Counted from the first letter of the stretch, positions 11,354 through 21,891 are shown. The stretch: 64,000 nt of DNA from Euryodendron excelsum (GCA_033060915.1 CM065392.1:6661001-6725000), one strand, 5' to 3'. The notes: a model not told the origin generated them from the letters alone. Numbers and translations: made by a program.

Positions 11354-11459
11354 ATGTGTCGACACATCAAGTCTGCATTTCCCAGAATTTGTCCATTGTC
11401 TTCATGTGTCGACACATCAAACTCATGTGTCGACACATCAAACTCATGTGTCGACACAT
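11354..11459. promoter_or_regulatory. Array of four perfect 14-bp palindromes upstream of the TATA box
   Basis: ATGTGTCGACACAT occurs at 11354-11367, 11404-11417, 11425-11438 and 11446-11459. The last three are exactly 21 bp apart. They lie about 115-230 bp upstream of the LTR TATA box. A binding site for a dimeric factor is an inference; nothing in the sequence names the factor. Confidence 0.75.
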
Positions 11460-11849
11460 CACCTAGAAAATGTCCTTCATGCTTTCCTTGATCAGTTTAG
11501 CTTCAAATAATCTGGGGATGTTCAAGGGATCTTCTGTTTTGAGTTATGATATTCTTCAAAAACACTTAAGTTCTTCAAGAAATCTTTTTTTTTTTTTTTG
11601 GGTATGATAATACTTCAAAGTCTTCAATCCAATGAGATTATACAAGAATATCTTCAATTTAATTTGGATCGAATTCACTTTGGTTCATTCTAAATCTTCT
11701 CTTGGATTCTTCAAAGAGTCTTTGCACACATGATGAATTTTTCATTTGAATCACCTTTAATCTCTTTTAGTTCAACTCACTTCAATCTCTTCGAGTTCAA
11801 GTCAACTTCATTGAGTCTTTAGAAGCTTGATGAAGTTTACTTTTGAGCA

Positions 11850-11854
11850 CCTTT
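11850..11854. repeat. Target site duplication, left, solo LTR B
   Basis: CCTTT here is identical to CCTTT at 17511-17515. The LTR-terminal TG begins at 11855. Confidence 0.85.
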
Positions 11855-12039
11855 TGTAAGCACCCCATTTTTTATCGCTCGGCAGTCTACGCTCCGTCTA
11901 GACTTGTACTCAAGTCAATATGGACGTATTCCAATCGAAACCAATTCTCTAAGTCTAAATCCCGTATGTCCATCGCTTCGCAGGCCCACTAGGCCCAAAT
12001 AAAGGCAAAATGACCAAAATGCCCTTAGGGACATTGTCC

Positions 12040-12745
12040 TTTCCAATTTCAATCCCTCTCTCGAGACAGTTTATTCCTCGAGACGGTTCCAAATCAGGCA
12101 CGTCTTTCCGAAGACGGTAAGTCCCCTTTCCAATGCCAACCCTTCTCTCGAGATAGTTTGTTCCTCGAGACGGTTCCAAATCAGGCACGTCTTTCCGAAG
12201 ACGGTAAGTCCCCTTTCCAATGCCAACCCCTCTCTCGAGACAGTTTGTTCCTCGAGACAGTTCCAAATCAGGCATGTCTTTCCGAAGACAGTAAGTCCCC
12301 TTTCCAATTCCAATCCCTTTCTCGAGATAGTTTATTCCTCAAGACGGTTCCAAATCAGGCACGTCTTTCCGAAGACGGTAAGTCCCCTTTCCAATGCCAA
12401 CCCCTCTCTCGAGAGAGTTTGTTCCTCGAGACAGTTCCAAATCAGGCATGTCTTTCCGAAGACGGTAAGTCCCCTTTCCAATTCTAATCCCTCTCTCGAG
12501 ACAGTTTATTCCTCGAGACGGTTCCAAATCAGGAACGTCTTTCTGAAGCCCCACTCTCAAGATAGTTTATTCCTCGAGACGGTTCCAAATCAGTACGTCT
12601 TTCTAAAGACAATAAGACTCTTTTCTAATCCCTCTCTCGAGACAGTTGATTTCTCGAGACGGTTCTAAATCAGGCATATCTTTCCGAAGACGATAAGACC
12701 CTTTTTCAATTCCAATTCCTCTCTCGAGACAGTTTATTCCTCGAG
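12040..12745 (+). repeat. 87-bp satellite array in U3 of LTR B
   Basis: The anchor GTCTTTCCGAAGAC falls at 12102, 12189, 12276, 12363, 12450 and 12537, exactly 87 bp apart, followed by two degenerate units near 12597 and 12678. Each unit also carries two CTCGAGA motifs and an inverted GTCTT/AAGAC pair. Copy C has a related array with an 81-bp period. Confidence 0.92.
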
Positions 12746-13129
12746 ACGGTTTAGCATGTTTTTTGAAGAAAATCTCTTCAAAACGGTAAGTCCCTTTAAA
12801 CCTGTCGACCAGGACGAGACCCCAAGTCCCCTAGATGGTAGAACGGTCCACCTTTGGTGCCTGCTAGCCCGCCAATGCAGAAATGTCCGTTTAGGCATGC
12901 CTTCCGAGAAAGTGGATTCTCAGGCGCTAAGTCCCTTTAGCAGTTTTCCGAGATCAGGCAGTCTCAGGAATGATCGCAAACCGTTAGAGTAGCGAAAATA
13001 CTCTCAAACATCGCAACCGTCAGAGTAGCGGAAATACTTGCAAACAGGTCAACATAGGAAATTACCAACAAACCCCTGTGTCACGACGACCGTCGTCAGA
13101 GTGGCGAAAACACTCAAAACCCAGGTCAA

Positions 13130-13740
13130 CACCAGTGCCTGCTAGCCCACTTCGGTGAAAAATGACCAAATTGCCCCTTGGGCCTTTTCCGAGACTTTCC
13201 AGGCAAGGTGACCATTTCGCCCCTAGGCATCCGAACGCCCCGGGAACCACACCGGCACTGGGTATCAAACCGGTAATCTCTTGAGATTGCTTCTTATAGT
13301 ATTCTCAACCTTCCTTTACCTTTTCAGATCATTCCGAGTCAGTTCCGGCAAACTTGGTACAAATAACCGTTTTGCCCCTGATAGGCGGTCTCCTTTTCCG
13401 ACCACACCGGCTTTGGGTATTAAACCGGTAACTTCTCGAGAATGCTTTTTATAGTATTCTCAACCTTTCTTTGTCCTTTCCGAATCATTCCGAGTCAGTT
13501 CCGGCGAACCCGGTACGAAATGACCGTTTTGCCCCTGGTGGGCTGGTCACCTTTTTCGACCACACCGGCTCTGGGTATCAAACCGGCAACCTTTGGGAAC
13601 ATTCTGAATAATGTTTCCAAATCTCGAGTCTTCTTCCGAGACAATTCGAGTCCGTACCGGCAACTTTCCAATCCGATTGACCGTTTTGCCCCTAAAGGCC
13701 CGGTCAACCTTTCCGACACATCTTATCCTCACTTTTCAAG
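13130..13740 (+). repeat. About 155-bp tandem array in U3 of LTR B
   Basis: The motif ACCACACCGGCNNTGGGTAT recurs at 13246, 13401 and 13559 (periods 155 and 158), with a partial fourth unit to about 13740. Each unit has TGACCGTTTTGCCCCT and a CCGGTAA block. Confidence 0.85.
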
Positions 13741-13944
13741 TCAAATACCTCCAGGACACTGTTTTAAGTGTTCCTACTCTTTTCTGGCCTTTCGGGTCAT
13801 TCTAGGTCTCTCAAACTCATTCCTGGACTTTCCGAAATCACTCTTAATGAAGCCAGGCTAAAAATTGCATGGTAGTCACTAGTACAGGCGCCCAAATCTA
13901 GTCAAAGATACGTTACTTGTTGACCTTAATAGTTTCCTAATTGG

Positions 13945-14042
13945 TTGGCACCACTACTAGTGGTGCCAAGCAAATATTTGGCCCGACGCCATTCCTAATG
14001 GCGCTAGAAGCATTTTTAGCTTGGCGCTACTGCAACAAGCGC
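13945..14042 (+). promoter_or_regulatory. Cluster of short hairpins just upstream of the LTR B TATA box
   Basis: 13945-13969 is a perfect inverted repeat with 11-bp arms (TTGGCACCACT) and a 3-base loop. 13987-14003 has 7-bp arms (CGCCATT) and a 3-base loop. 14024-14042 has 5-bp arms (GCGCT/AGCGC) around a 9-base loop. Copies A (2275-2340) and C (55625-55660) carry related GGCGC-type inverted sequences at the same place. Role unknown. Confidence 0.65.
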
Positions 14043-14059
14043 TAAGTCTATTCCATGTC

Positions 14060-14067
14060 TATAAATA
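14060..14067 (+). promoter_or_regulatory. TATA box of LTR B
   Basis: TATAAATA within GTCTATAAATACAGAGCC. It sits 2.2 kb into the LTR, which leaves a very long R-U5 of about 3.4 kb. Equivalent boxes are present in copies A and C. Confidence 0.65.
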
Positions 14068-14879
14068 CAGAGCCTCTTTCAGCATGAAAGGGGTCCGCAA
14101 ACTCAGTCTAAAAATCCTAATTTTCGATACACAGAGCTCGAACACTCCTTAAACCCCAGCTTCTTTAGGTTTTCCAAACCCTAGCCACTATACACAAACC
14201 TTAAGCCTTATATACACTCATACACACCCCCATACACTTATACACTAGCCTCCAACCCTCCTTTGAAGACTTGAAGAGCTACAATCTGAAGTTTGAAGAT
14301 TAAAGACAACTCTTGAGGATTGAAGACGAAGATCGAAGACAAGCAAAGCGCGCAAAATAAACAAGACACAAGGTAGACTTTCGTTTTACGTTTCTGCACT
14401 TCCCCCCTCTCTCTTCTCTCTCCTAACCCGCTTGGGTTTTCTCTATTTTAATCCCCTATCTCTTTTTCCCCCTTTTTTTGCATGCTTGAAACAAGGGGAC
14501 TCCTAGTCCATGTGTAGAATTAGACTATTGGAGGGTTACCGTGTCGGGGGCTTTCCTTTAGGCTAACCGGAGACCACGTGGGTTCGGCCCCCTTGATTAT
14601 GTGGTGAAGCCTTAACCTTGTATGTTCACGACCCCAAAGTTACATTGTGCATATCATTATCTTGCATCTTCCAAAAATCGTTTTCAAATCCGTTTTCAAA
14701 ATTTGCATTAAACTTGTTTTCAAGATTGCATCAAAATCCTCTTTTTCAAAACATGTTTTCAAAATCACAACCCTAGGGTGATTCTAGCTTTTCTATGGCT
14801 AGGATTGCTTTAGGAAAGTGTTACATTTAAAGTGACTTTCATGGTCCATATTTTCAAGCCTTTGTTATTTTCAAAACCA

Positions 14880-16640
14880 CTTTCCTAAAGTGGTTCTAGC
14901 CTTCTTATGGTTAAAATCGCTTTAGGAAAGTGAAAAATTTTTGGTACCTACTAAAGACTCTATTTTCAAAAATATCTTTTTCTAAAACCTCCTTTTTCAA
15001 TGTGCTTTCTAAAAATTCTTCTTTCCAAAGTTGTTTTAAAAAATTCCCTCCAAAAATCTATTTTCCAAAACTTCTCTTTTTAAACTCCTTTCCAAAACGC
15101 TCTCTTCAAAGTCCACTTTCCAAAAACATTCCCTAGGTTTCCTTCTTAGAAAAACCTCTTCCTAAATCTCTTTCTTGAAAATTTCTTTCTAAAAAACTCT
15201 TCACTAGGATCTCTTTCCAAAAACTCTCTAAAAATTCACTTTCTAAAAATACTCCCTAAATTCACTTTCCTAAAACTCTCTCCAACAATCTCTTTCGAAC
15301 AATCTTTTTAAAAAACTCTCTTTCCAAAATCTTCCCTTTAGAAACTCTTCTCTAGGATTTCTTTCCAAAAACTTGTTTCCAAAAAACACACTTTTCAAAA
15401 ACTCTTTTCTTAGAGCCCAAGTCAAGCCCTAGAATCCACAATTAGGAAACCCTAATTTTCTTTCCAAAAACATGATTTTCAATCTTGCCCCAAACCTAGG
15501 TCTCCAAAAACTCCCATTTTCTATGTCAAAATTAGGTTTCTAAAAACCTCTTTTCTATGTCAAAACTATAGTTCTCCAAATCTAGGGTTTCTAAAACCTC
15601 CCTTTTCAAATACTTGCCAAATCCTATCTTCTTTTTAGGAAACCAAATCCCATCTTTCCTTTAGAAAACCATATCCAATCTTCCTGTTTAGGAAACTAGA
15701 TCCAATCCTCCGTTTTTTTAATCAAAATCAAACTTTCTCTTTTAGAAACAAAAATCAATCCCTTCTTAGTCTAAATCTTTCCTAATTCAAATCCTTCCTA
15801 ATGTTCTACTTTCCTAAATCCTAAGTTTCCAAAACTTGAACATAAAATTTTTTCTTAAATTTTAAAACTCAACTTCCACATCTTTCCTAATTCTACCTCT
15901 TTCCAAATCTTAACTTTCCAAATCTAAGTTTTCAAACATTTCCCAAATTCAAACATTTCCTAATCTCAAGATTTTCTAAAACTCTAAAACTTTCTAAATC
16001 TTAAACTTTCTAAATTTTAAATCTTTCCAAATTCAAAACTTTCTAAATTCAAAACTTTCTTAAGTTAAATTTTTCTAAATTTCTAAACTTTCTAAATCTT
16101 AAACTTTCTAAATTTCAAATCTTTCCAAAATTCAAAACTTTCTAAACTCAAAACTTTCTTATTTTCAAAACTTCCTTGTTCTCTAAACTTTTCAACTTTC
16201 AAAACTTCCCTATTTCAAAACATTCCAAATTCCAAAAATTTTCTTAATTCAAAACTTTCCTAATTCCAAAACTTTCCTAAGTTGAAACATTCCAAATTCA
16301 AAACTTTCCTAAGTTGAAACTTTCTTAATTCCAAAACTTTCCTAATTTAAAACTTTCCTAATTCGAAACTTTCCTAAATCGGACCTTTCCTAATTCGAAT
16401 CTTTCCTAAATTCAATCCAATCTTCTTCCAATCTTCAACGTCCAACGTTCGAGTCCAGTCTTTCTTAATCTCAAGTCCTTTATAAATTCTCTCTTTCCTA
16501 AATATAGGTTTCCTAAAACCAAGTTTTCCAAAGTCAAGTCTTTCCAAATCTTCCAATTAACGTTCAATCTCTCAATCTTCCAATCCAATTTCCAATTCAA
16601 TCTCTTTTTCAAATCAAATCTTTTATTTTCAATCGGACTC
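14880..16640. repeat. Pyrimidine-biased degenerate tract in LTR B
   Basis: The plus strand is built from irregular units such as CTTTCCTAATTCAAAA and CTTTCTAAATTC over more than 1.7 kb. It is the inverted counterpart of the purine tracts in copies A and C, so the strand bias is a feature of the family. No conserved protein is encoded. Confidence 0.75.
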
Positions 16641-17510
16641 TTGTCCGAACTACGACTGACCTGATTCCTCCAAAAAGATACGTAGGCAACCCTCATGGGT
16701 GCGGTCACAACATTTTTTAAATTTCTATCTCCATATTTTTCAAATTTCCAATTCCATAACATTTTTCAAAATTTGATTTCTACAATTTCTTTTCAATTTC
16801 CAATCCTACAATTTTCTTCAAGTTTCCAATTCGATGATATATCTCTATTTTCAATCTTCAATTTCGATTTCCAAAACCTTTTTTCCAAATTCAAGCTTCT
16901 ATCTTTTTCTTTTCAAATCAAATCAAATTCTTTTCAAATCTATTTCTAAATTAACTCTCTTCTATCGCACTTGCATATCATGTATCATGTTAGTTTCTTT
17001 TCAAACATTATTTCTCAAAGTGGATAGGATTGAACATTAGTTAGTTAAAGACTTTCATAGGTGAATCTAGGGTAGATTGACATGTAGGTACTGAAAGGGC
17101 GGGGTAGGGTGATGGCTTAGTGTGTCTTCCCTACACGTAACCAACCTCCGAACCTAGATCACTGATTTCAAAGACCAAAAGGAGTTATTTTTCAAAAAGG
17201 GCTAAATGTTTTCCAAAGGTTGCCAAACAACCGATTTTTCTTAAAAACCCTCTCTTGAGGAAATATTTTTAAAATCGTTTTCAAAAACCCTAAGTGTAGT
17301 CTTCGGATTATGCTTTGTTTTTAGGTGACCTAACTCATCTTAATCAAGTTAGGTGGCGACTCCAAATCTTTTCCAAAAGCCCTTTATTTAAATCTATTTT
17401 CAATTCAAACCTAGTCGCACTCATTCTTCTAGGAGGGTGAGTTCTAACGAGAGAGTACATCATTTTTTCCATCAAATGCCAAACTGAGTGCAAAAAATCT
17501 GGGTGCGACA

Positions 17511-17515
17511 CCTTT
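17511..17515. repeat. Target site duplication, right, solo LTR B
   Basis: CCTTT, matching 11850-11854. Confidence 0.85.
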
Positions 17516-17922
17516 AATACACATCAACTTTAATGAATCTTCACAGCTCTGATGTAGTCCTCTTTTGAATTCTTTATAAAGATTTTTATAGACATGATGA
17601 ATTCTCTTTTTGAACACTTTCAATCTCTTCGAATTCAAGTCATCTTCATTTAGTCTTTTCACACTTAATGAACTCTTTCTCTGAACACTTTCAATCTCTT
17701 CAAATGCCAATCATCTATTTGAAGTTTGAATGTGTGCAATTGCTCTGTTTTGGCACAAGGCTTGACTTTTGGTGCATTGTTTGAAATTTTAAATGTTATG
17801 CATTCATTTGATATGAATTATACTTTAAGTTAAACTTTAAGTCTAAATTATAATCCTTATTAACCTGCACACTAGTTAAATGTATTAGTAAAATAACATA
17901 ATGTTTAGTTATCATCAAAATC

Positions 17923-18596
17923 AAGGCGTAGAGTCAACAAGCATCATTACAAGATTCGGCATACGCCGTGCGCTAGTTTCAGACAACGACACCCAGTTCG
18001 ACGGCGACATGTTTAGAGAATTCTGCAACTGGCTTGGGATCAGAAATTACTATTTAACGCCAGTTTATCCATAACGGGCAAGCCGAGATATCAAACAAAA
18101 CTATACTCAATAGAATTAAAAAGAGACTGGAGAAAGCTAAGGGAAGATGGGTAGAAGAATTTCCAAGTGTCTTATGGTCCTATAGAACCACTCCAAGAAG
18201 ATTTACTAGAGAAACCCCTTTCTCAATGGCATATAGGGTGGAGGCAGTGATACCCTTGGAAGTCAAACTTCCTACCATTAGATCGGTAACATTCGATACT
18301 GGTCTTAATAACCAGACTTTGGCAAAAGACCTTGACCTTTTTAAGAAAAGAGGGAGGCCGCCCTACTTAAACTTACTGAATATCATCAGCAATTGAGTCG
18401 AGCCTACAACAAGCGAGTCCACCCAAAAGCCTTTACTCTCGGTGACTTAGTTCTAAGAAAGGTATTGGGGGCAACAAAGAATCTGATAGACAGGAAGCTC
18501 AGCCCAATTTGGGAAGGCCCTTATAGAGTTGGGTCACAGGTTGGCATGAGGGCATACCGACTGAAAACTATCGAAAAAGGGCGACAACTACCTTAA
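17923..18596 (+). pseudogene. pol: Ty3/gypsy integrase, C-terminal half
   Basis: The frame starts mid-domain with IITRFGIRRALVSDND, containing the second catalytic aspartate, and continues with FREFCNWLGIRNYYLTPVYP. A small deletion at about 18072 shifts the frame; after it NGQAEISNKTILNRIKKRLE supplies the catalytic glutamate, followed by LWSYRTTPR and ETPFSMAYRVEAVIP. A second shift near 18365 precedes the C-terminal part, where KLSPIWEGPYRV is the GPF/Y-type module and WNANNLRK the usual end. The first aspartate and the zinc finger are missing. The block order and the wording of the C-terminus fit the Tat clade. Confidence 0.82.
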
Positions 18597-18773
18597 CCAT
18601 GGAACGCTAACAATCTCAGGAAGTCCTACCATTAGGAATCTTATGATTTCTAAAGGATGTAATCACCTGCAACAATATTTTGTTGCTTATTATCAATAAA
18701 AATGGGATTTATTCTGCAAATCTACATGTCTGATGCCATTCTAGCAAGCAAATACCAAAGCAAAATAAAAATT

Positions 18774-18957
18774 AAGTGTAAAAACTTGGTTATGTCCAAG
18801 TTGGACAGGTCGGCCAATGAACTCCACAAAAACTAAGTGTAAAAACTTGGTCCTGTCCAAGTTAGGCAAGATGGCCAATGAAGGCCATCAAAAACCAAGT
18901 ATTTAAACTTGGTCTTACCTCAAAAATTTGGACAGGATCGGCCAATGAAGGCTAAGA
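18774..18957 (+). repeat. 61-62 bp tandem repeat downstream of integrase
   Basis: Three units start at 18774, 18835 and 18897 with AAGTGTAAAAACTTGGT or a variant, and each contains GGCCAATGAA. It lies in the non-coding stretch between pol and the antisense ORF. An 18-base A run follows at about 18965. Confidence 0.85.
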
Positions 18958-19137
18958 TAGAGCAAAAAAAAAAAAAAAAAACCAGAGTTAAAATTATGTG
19001 GGCAAACTAAAGAGTTACCATACAAAGAATCAATTTGGAAAACAGAAGTAACATTCATTCAAAAAGTTGATACAAGACTACACAAAAGAAAGATATGAAT
19101 ACTTCAAAAACAAAAAGCTAAAGTAAAAGCAAGCTAG

Positions 19138-21522
19138 GCTACGACGTCTCTGGCAGTCTTCTTAACAGGATTAGCCAAGTCAAAAAGAATAGGCCCAGCT
19201 TCAACCGTCTTCAAGACGTCAGCCTCAACCGTCTTCAAGATATCAGCATCAGTCATCTTGGATGCACCCGTGGCAGGAACCCCCAGAATCTCGGTATCTT
19301 TGACCTTCTCGGAACCATCATCATCACCATCCCCTAGTGTCTTCTCAAAGTACTTTAGAATATCTTTCCAAAGGCTAGAGGAGCTCCCGACATTCATCGC
19401 CTTCAGAGCCCCATGCCAGCCTTCAACGAAGATAGACTGCCTGAGATCGACCATCTATTCCATAGTATCATTCAAGTTCTGCTTATACCTCTCCTCAAAC
19501 TCGGCCCTTGCCTTGGCAAGCTCGGCTTGAAGTGCCTCAACTTCGACCCTCGACTTATATAAGTCCACCTTTAATACGGCCTTCTCATCCTCCAGTTTCG
19601 ACATTGGGTCATCCTTCTAGATCAAATCGGCTATAGCTTGGTCTAAAGCGATCTTCCCCTTCTTCGCTTCTTTCTCGACTTGTTTTGCCTTGATCCACAC
19701 TAGCTTCAACGCACTGTGATCCTCAACAAGCTTATTGTGCTCCTCAGACAAAGCTCAGAAGCGCCGCATGGCCTCCAAAGCATTGAGGGACCCTTGGAAG
19801 TGAAGCAAAGGTAATAGGATTAGTACATAATCGGTAAACTAACTGCTAAAAATGAATAGGAAAAGCAACTTACCAGTAAGGATTCATGAAAGGCTCCTAC
19901 AAAGATAAAGAGGTTATCATTTCTCTTCAGCAAATCAGTCTTAACCCGTTGGAGGTTACTTTCGACCACCCCCAACATCACTTCAACCGACTTGGTCATG
20001 GAGTCAGTTGGCCGGATCTGGCGATCACCAACTATGGGTCTAACAACCACAAAGCCAGCATCATCAATTCCCTCGCTGCTACTTGGAAAAGGGTTTGCCA
20101 GCATAACTTTGGCCTTCTTTCGCGTAGGCTCGATCAGCGGGTCCCCTGCCTTTAGCTTTTTCTTAGATGCCCTTGTCTACCTCCTTTGCTTGTCGGGTTC
20201 ATTAGTGCCAACATCTACAGCGGGGGTAAGAGGAATGGGCTTTCCCTTTTCAACCATTGGCTTTCCCAATTTCTTTAATCTCTTTACTATCTTCTGCAGC
20301 ACCATTTTTTTTAGGTTTATCATGTCAGCAGTGTTAGAGTCCAAAGACGAGGAGTACACTAGTTGGCGCTTCTTCCCAATTTTAGTAGTAGCCCAGCAGT
20401 CTGGCACCGTGACTAGAGTTGAAGTAGATGTTGATTCAGATGACCTTGATTGATCCGAGGATATATCTTCAACCAAATGATCACCAGGATAGGCCACCAC
20501 ATCAGTAGTGGTTCGAGGCAATTCAAATGATTCCCAAGTTGGGAAGTTAATGCCTGATGACCTTAGGATCACGTCTTCAACAACTCGAGTTGCCGAACTC
20601 CTAACTGGTGGCAACGTATGAGCAGGCAAGTTGACAATGGTCACCTAGTTGTCAAGATGGATGCGCTCAATAGTAATCCCTACGGGGATCTCGGCAAACT
20701 CACCTTCTGGACTCTGCTCTGCTAGCTTGGCAATCACACTTGGCTGGATTCTAGTTGATGCAGTAAAGGTGGAAGTCTGGAGAGGGTAGTCTAGTAAGAT
20801 GTGGGGGGTCCTCGTCATATCTCGCAGTCCACTAGAGCCTTGGTAGTTGAGAACCTTGTACAGATCAGGCAAGTTCACACCCTATGTTTTCTTCTTATTC
20901 CAACCAGTTACTGGAATAGTTAAAACAGGGCAAGTTAGATGCATACATTTTAATACGTAAGAAAAGTAAAAGGTCAGCACCAACCTAACTCTCTGGGGGT
21001 TCTACGGCATCGAGTCAACGACATTTGATCGGTAGGATGGTCACCAAACTCCCAGGGCCCAGAGACCCATATCTTATCGTCATCTACTCACTTACCTAAA
21101 GAAGGGAGAGACTTCACTATTTACTTATTTTTATCAGTCGCCCTAAGGTACACTTTCCAACTGTCGCGACCGACTTTGCATAGAGTGTAGCAAAAGTCAA
21201 GCTCGGCAAGCCCTAGGTTAACTCCTAAGATTCGGTTCAGCTTAAGTGTTCCCATTACAAACCGATAGGCATTTGGGCTCACTTGGGCAGCACATAAATC
21301 ATGGTGTTGAAGGAATTTTACAAGAAAAGGGTTTAGGGGAAATCTAACTCCACCCTCTACAATGGCAATTATGGGGAAAGGCATCCCCTTATTGATTTCC
21401 TCCATCCTACAATCGTTTCAGTCGAATAACTCTATGCTAACCTAGTCGGCAATATCATGTCTAGCCTTAAAAACAGCAATAGCTGCCGGACTATCTACTA
21501 GCTTCCTAAGGCGAACCGCCAT
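19138..21522 (-). pseudogene. Degenerate antisense ORF of the Tat-clade element
   Basis: On the minus strand a frame opens with ATG at 21520-21522 (MAVRLRKLVDSPAAIAVF). From 21405 to 21121 it reads VEGGVRFPLNPFLVKFL, then QVSPNAYRFVMGTL and KVGRDSWKVYLRA. This resembles the plant 'putative gypsy type transposon' domain (Pfam Transposase_28). Downstream, broken frames contain a charged part, a coiled-coil-like part (19450-19700, for example LQAELAKARAEFEERYKQ) and an end with LRQSIFVEGWHGALKAMN at 19450-19380. Stops and shifts are frequent. The function of these extra ORFs is unknown, and identification of the domain is from memory. Confidence 0.65.
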
Positions 21523-21877
21523 CCGGGGACGACCGCATAAAATTAAGGCAAAAAAAGAGGAAAGCAAAGGCACGAAAGACTTACAGTTTTTAGGGCAGGA
21601 GCTACTCTTTCTCTCACCAGGAATCTTAAGCCAAGTTCGAATGTGGAAAAACTGAATGAGGCGGCACTCAATTTATAAGAAGCCATGTCATCAGTTTAGT
21701 AGTTGCCATCATGACGATTAAGCCAATCGTCACCTCGAAAGACCAATCGATGCGTCCCTTCAGCTGTAGGACCCGTACGGGATGTCCACGTGTTATGAAA
21801 CGACGGGAAAGTGAAAAGACAACCTTTAAATGCAAGTTTCAGCCCTTACCCCCCATGTTTGTCCAAATAGGGCACAA

Positions 21878-21891
21878 GGGCTGGGGGTAGT
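21878..21891 (+). other. Polypurine tract of the Tat-clade element
   Basis: GGGCTGGGGGTAGT lies directly before the LTR start TGTGGGCCC at 21892. It is interrupted by C and T but is the only purine-rich run at the right place. Confidence 0.55.

Larger units (their letters stand above)
11855..17510 (+). mobile_element. Giant solo LTR B (5656 bp) of the Tat/Ogre-like family
   Basis: It begins TGTAAGCACCCC and ends GGGTGCGACA, and is flanked on both sides by CCTTT. A single LTR with intact ends and a perfect target duplication is the product of recombination between the two LTRs of a complete insertion, which removed the internal region. In order it has an 87-bp satellite array, a 155-bp array, hairpins, a TATA box, leader sequence, a pyrimidine-rich tract, and the conserved 3' block with GGTGGCGACTCC. 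It is the inverted homologue of 1-3067 and of 52216-57569. No functional gene lies inside; open frames over the satellite arise because 87 is divisible by three. Confidence 0.88.
7140..17757 (-). mobile_element. 3'-truncated Ty1/copia element (SIRE-like), with a nested solo LTR
   Basis: On the minus strand the order is 5' LTR (10649-17757, split by a solo LTR), a methionine-tRNA primer site, gag, protease, integrase and the first part of reverse transcriptase. It then stops at about 7140 where element A begins. The rest of reverse transcriptase, RNase H and the 3' LTR are missing. The gag-then-Pol order with protease before integrase shows the copia superfamily. The coiled, acidic gag tail and long LTR suggest the SIRE lineage. 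All coding parts have stops or frameshifts. No target duplication can be checked because one end is lost. Confidence 0.8.
10649..17757 (-). repeat. 5' LTR of the SIRE-like element, split by solo LTR B
   Basis: On the minus strand the LTR would run from TGTGCCAAAACAGAGC (17757) to TTTTTGTGCCAACA (10649), next to the primer site. Removing 11855-17510 and one CCTTT copy joins the two parts smoothly and gives an LTR of about 1.45 kb. The left part carries a TATA box and palindrome array. The segments 11690-11850 and 17516-17700 share repeated phrases such as TTCAATCTCTTCGA, so the LTR has its own internal repeats. The outer end at 17757 is inferred from the complementary terminal sequence GGCACA; there is no second LTR to confirm it. 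Confidence 0.7.

Noticed and set aside
11336..11461. Short spaced repeats that might suggest a CRISPR-like array
   Set aside because: Only four copies of a 14-bp palindrome with 7-bp spacers that are themselves nearly identical, inside a plant LTR promoter.
12158..12487. Repetitive 109-codon frame and overlapping minus-strand frames in LTR B
   Set aside because: Translated 87-bp satellite, same reasoning as for LTR C.
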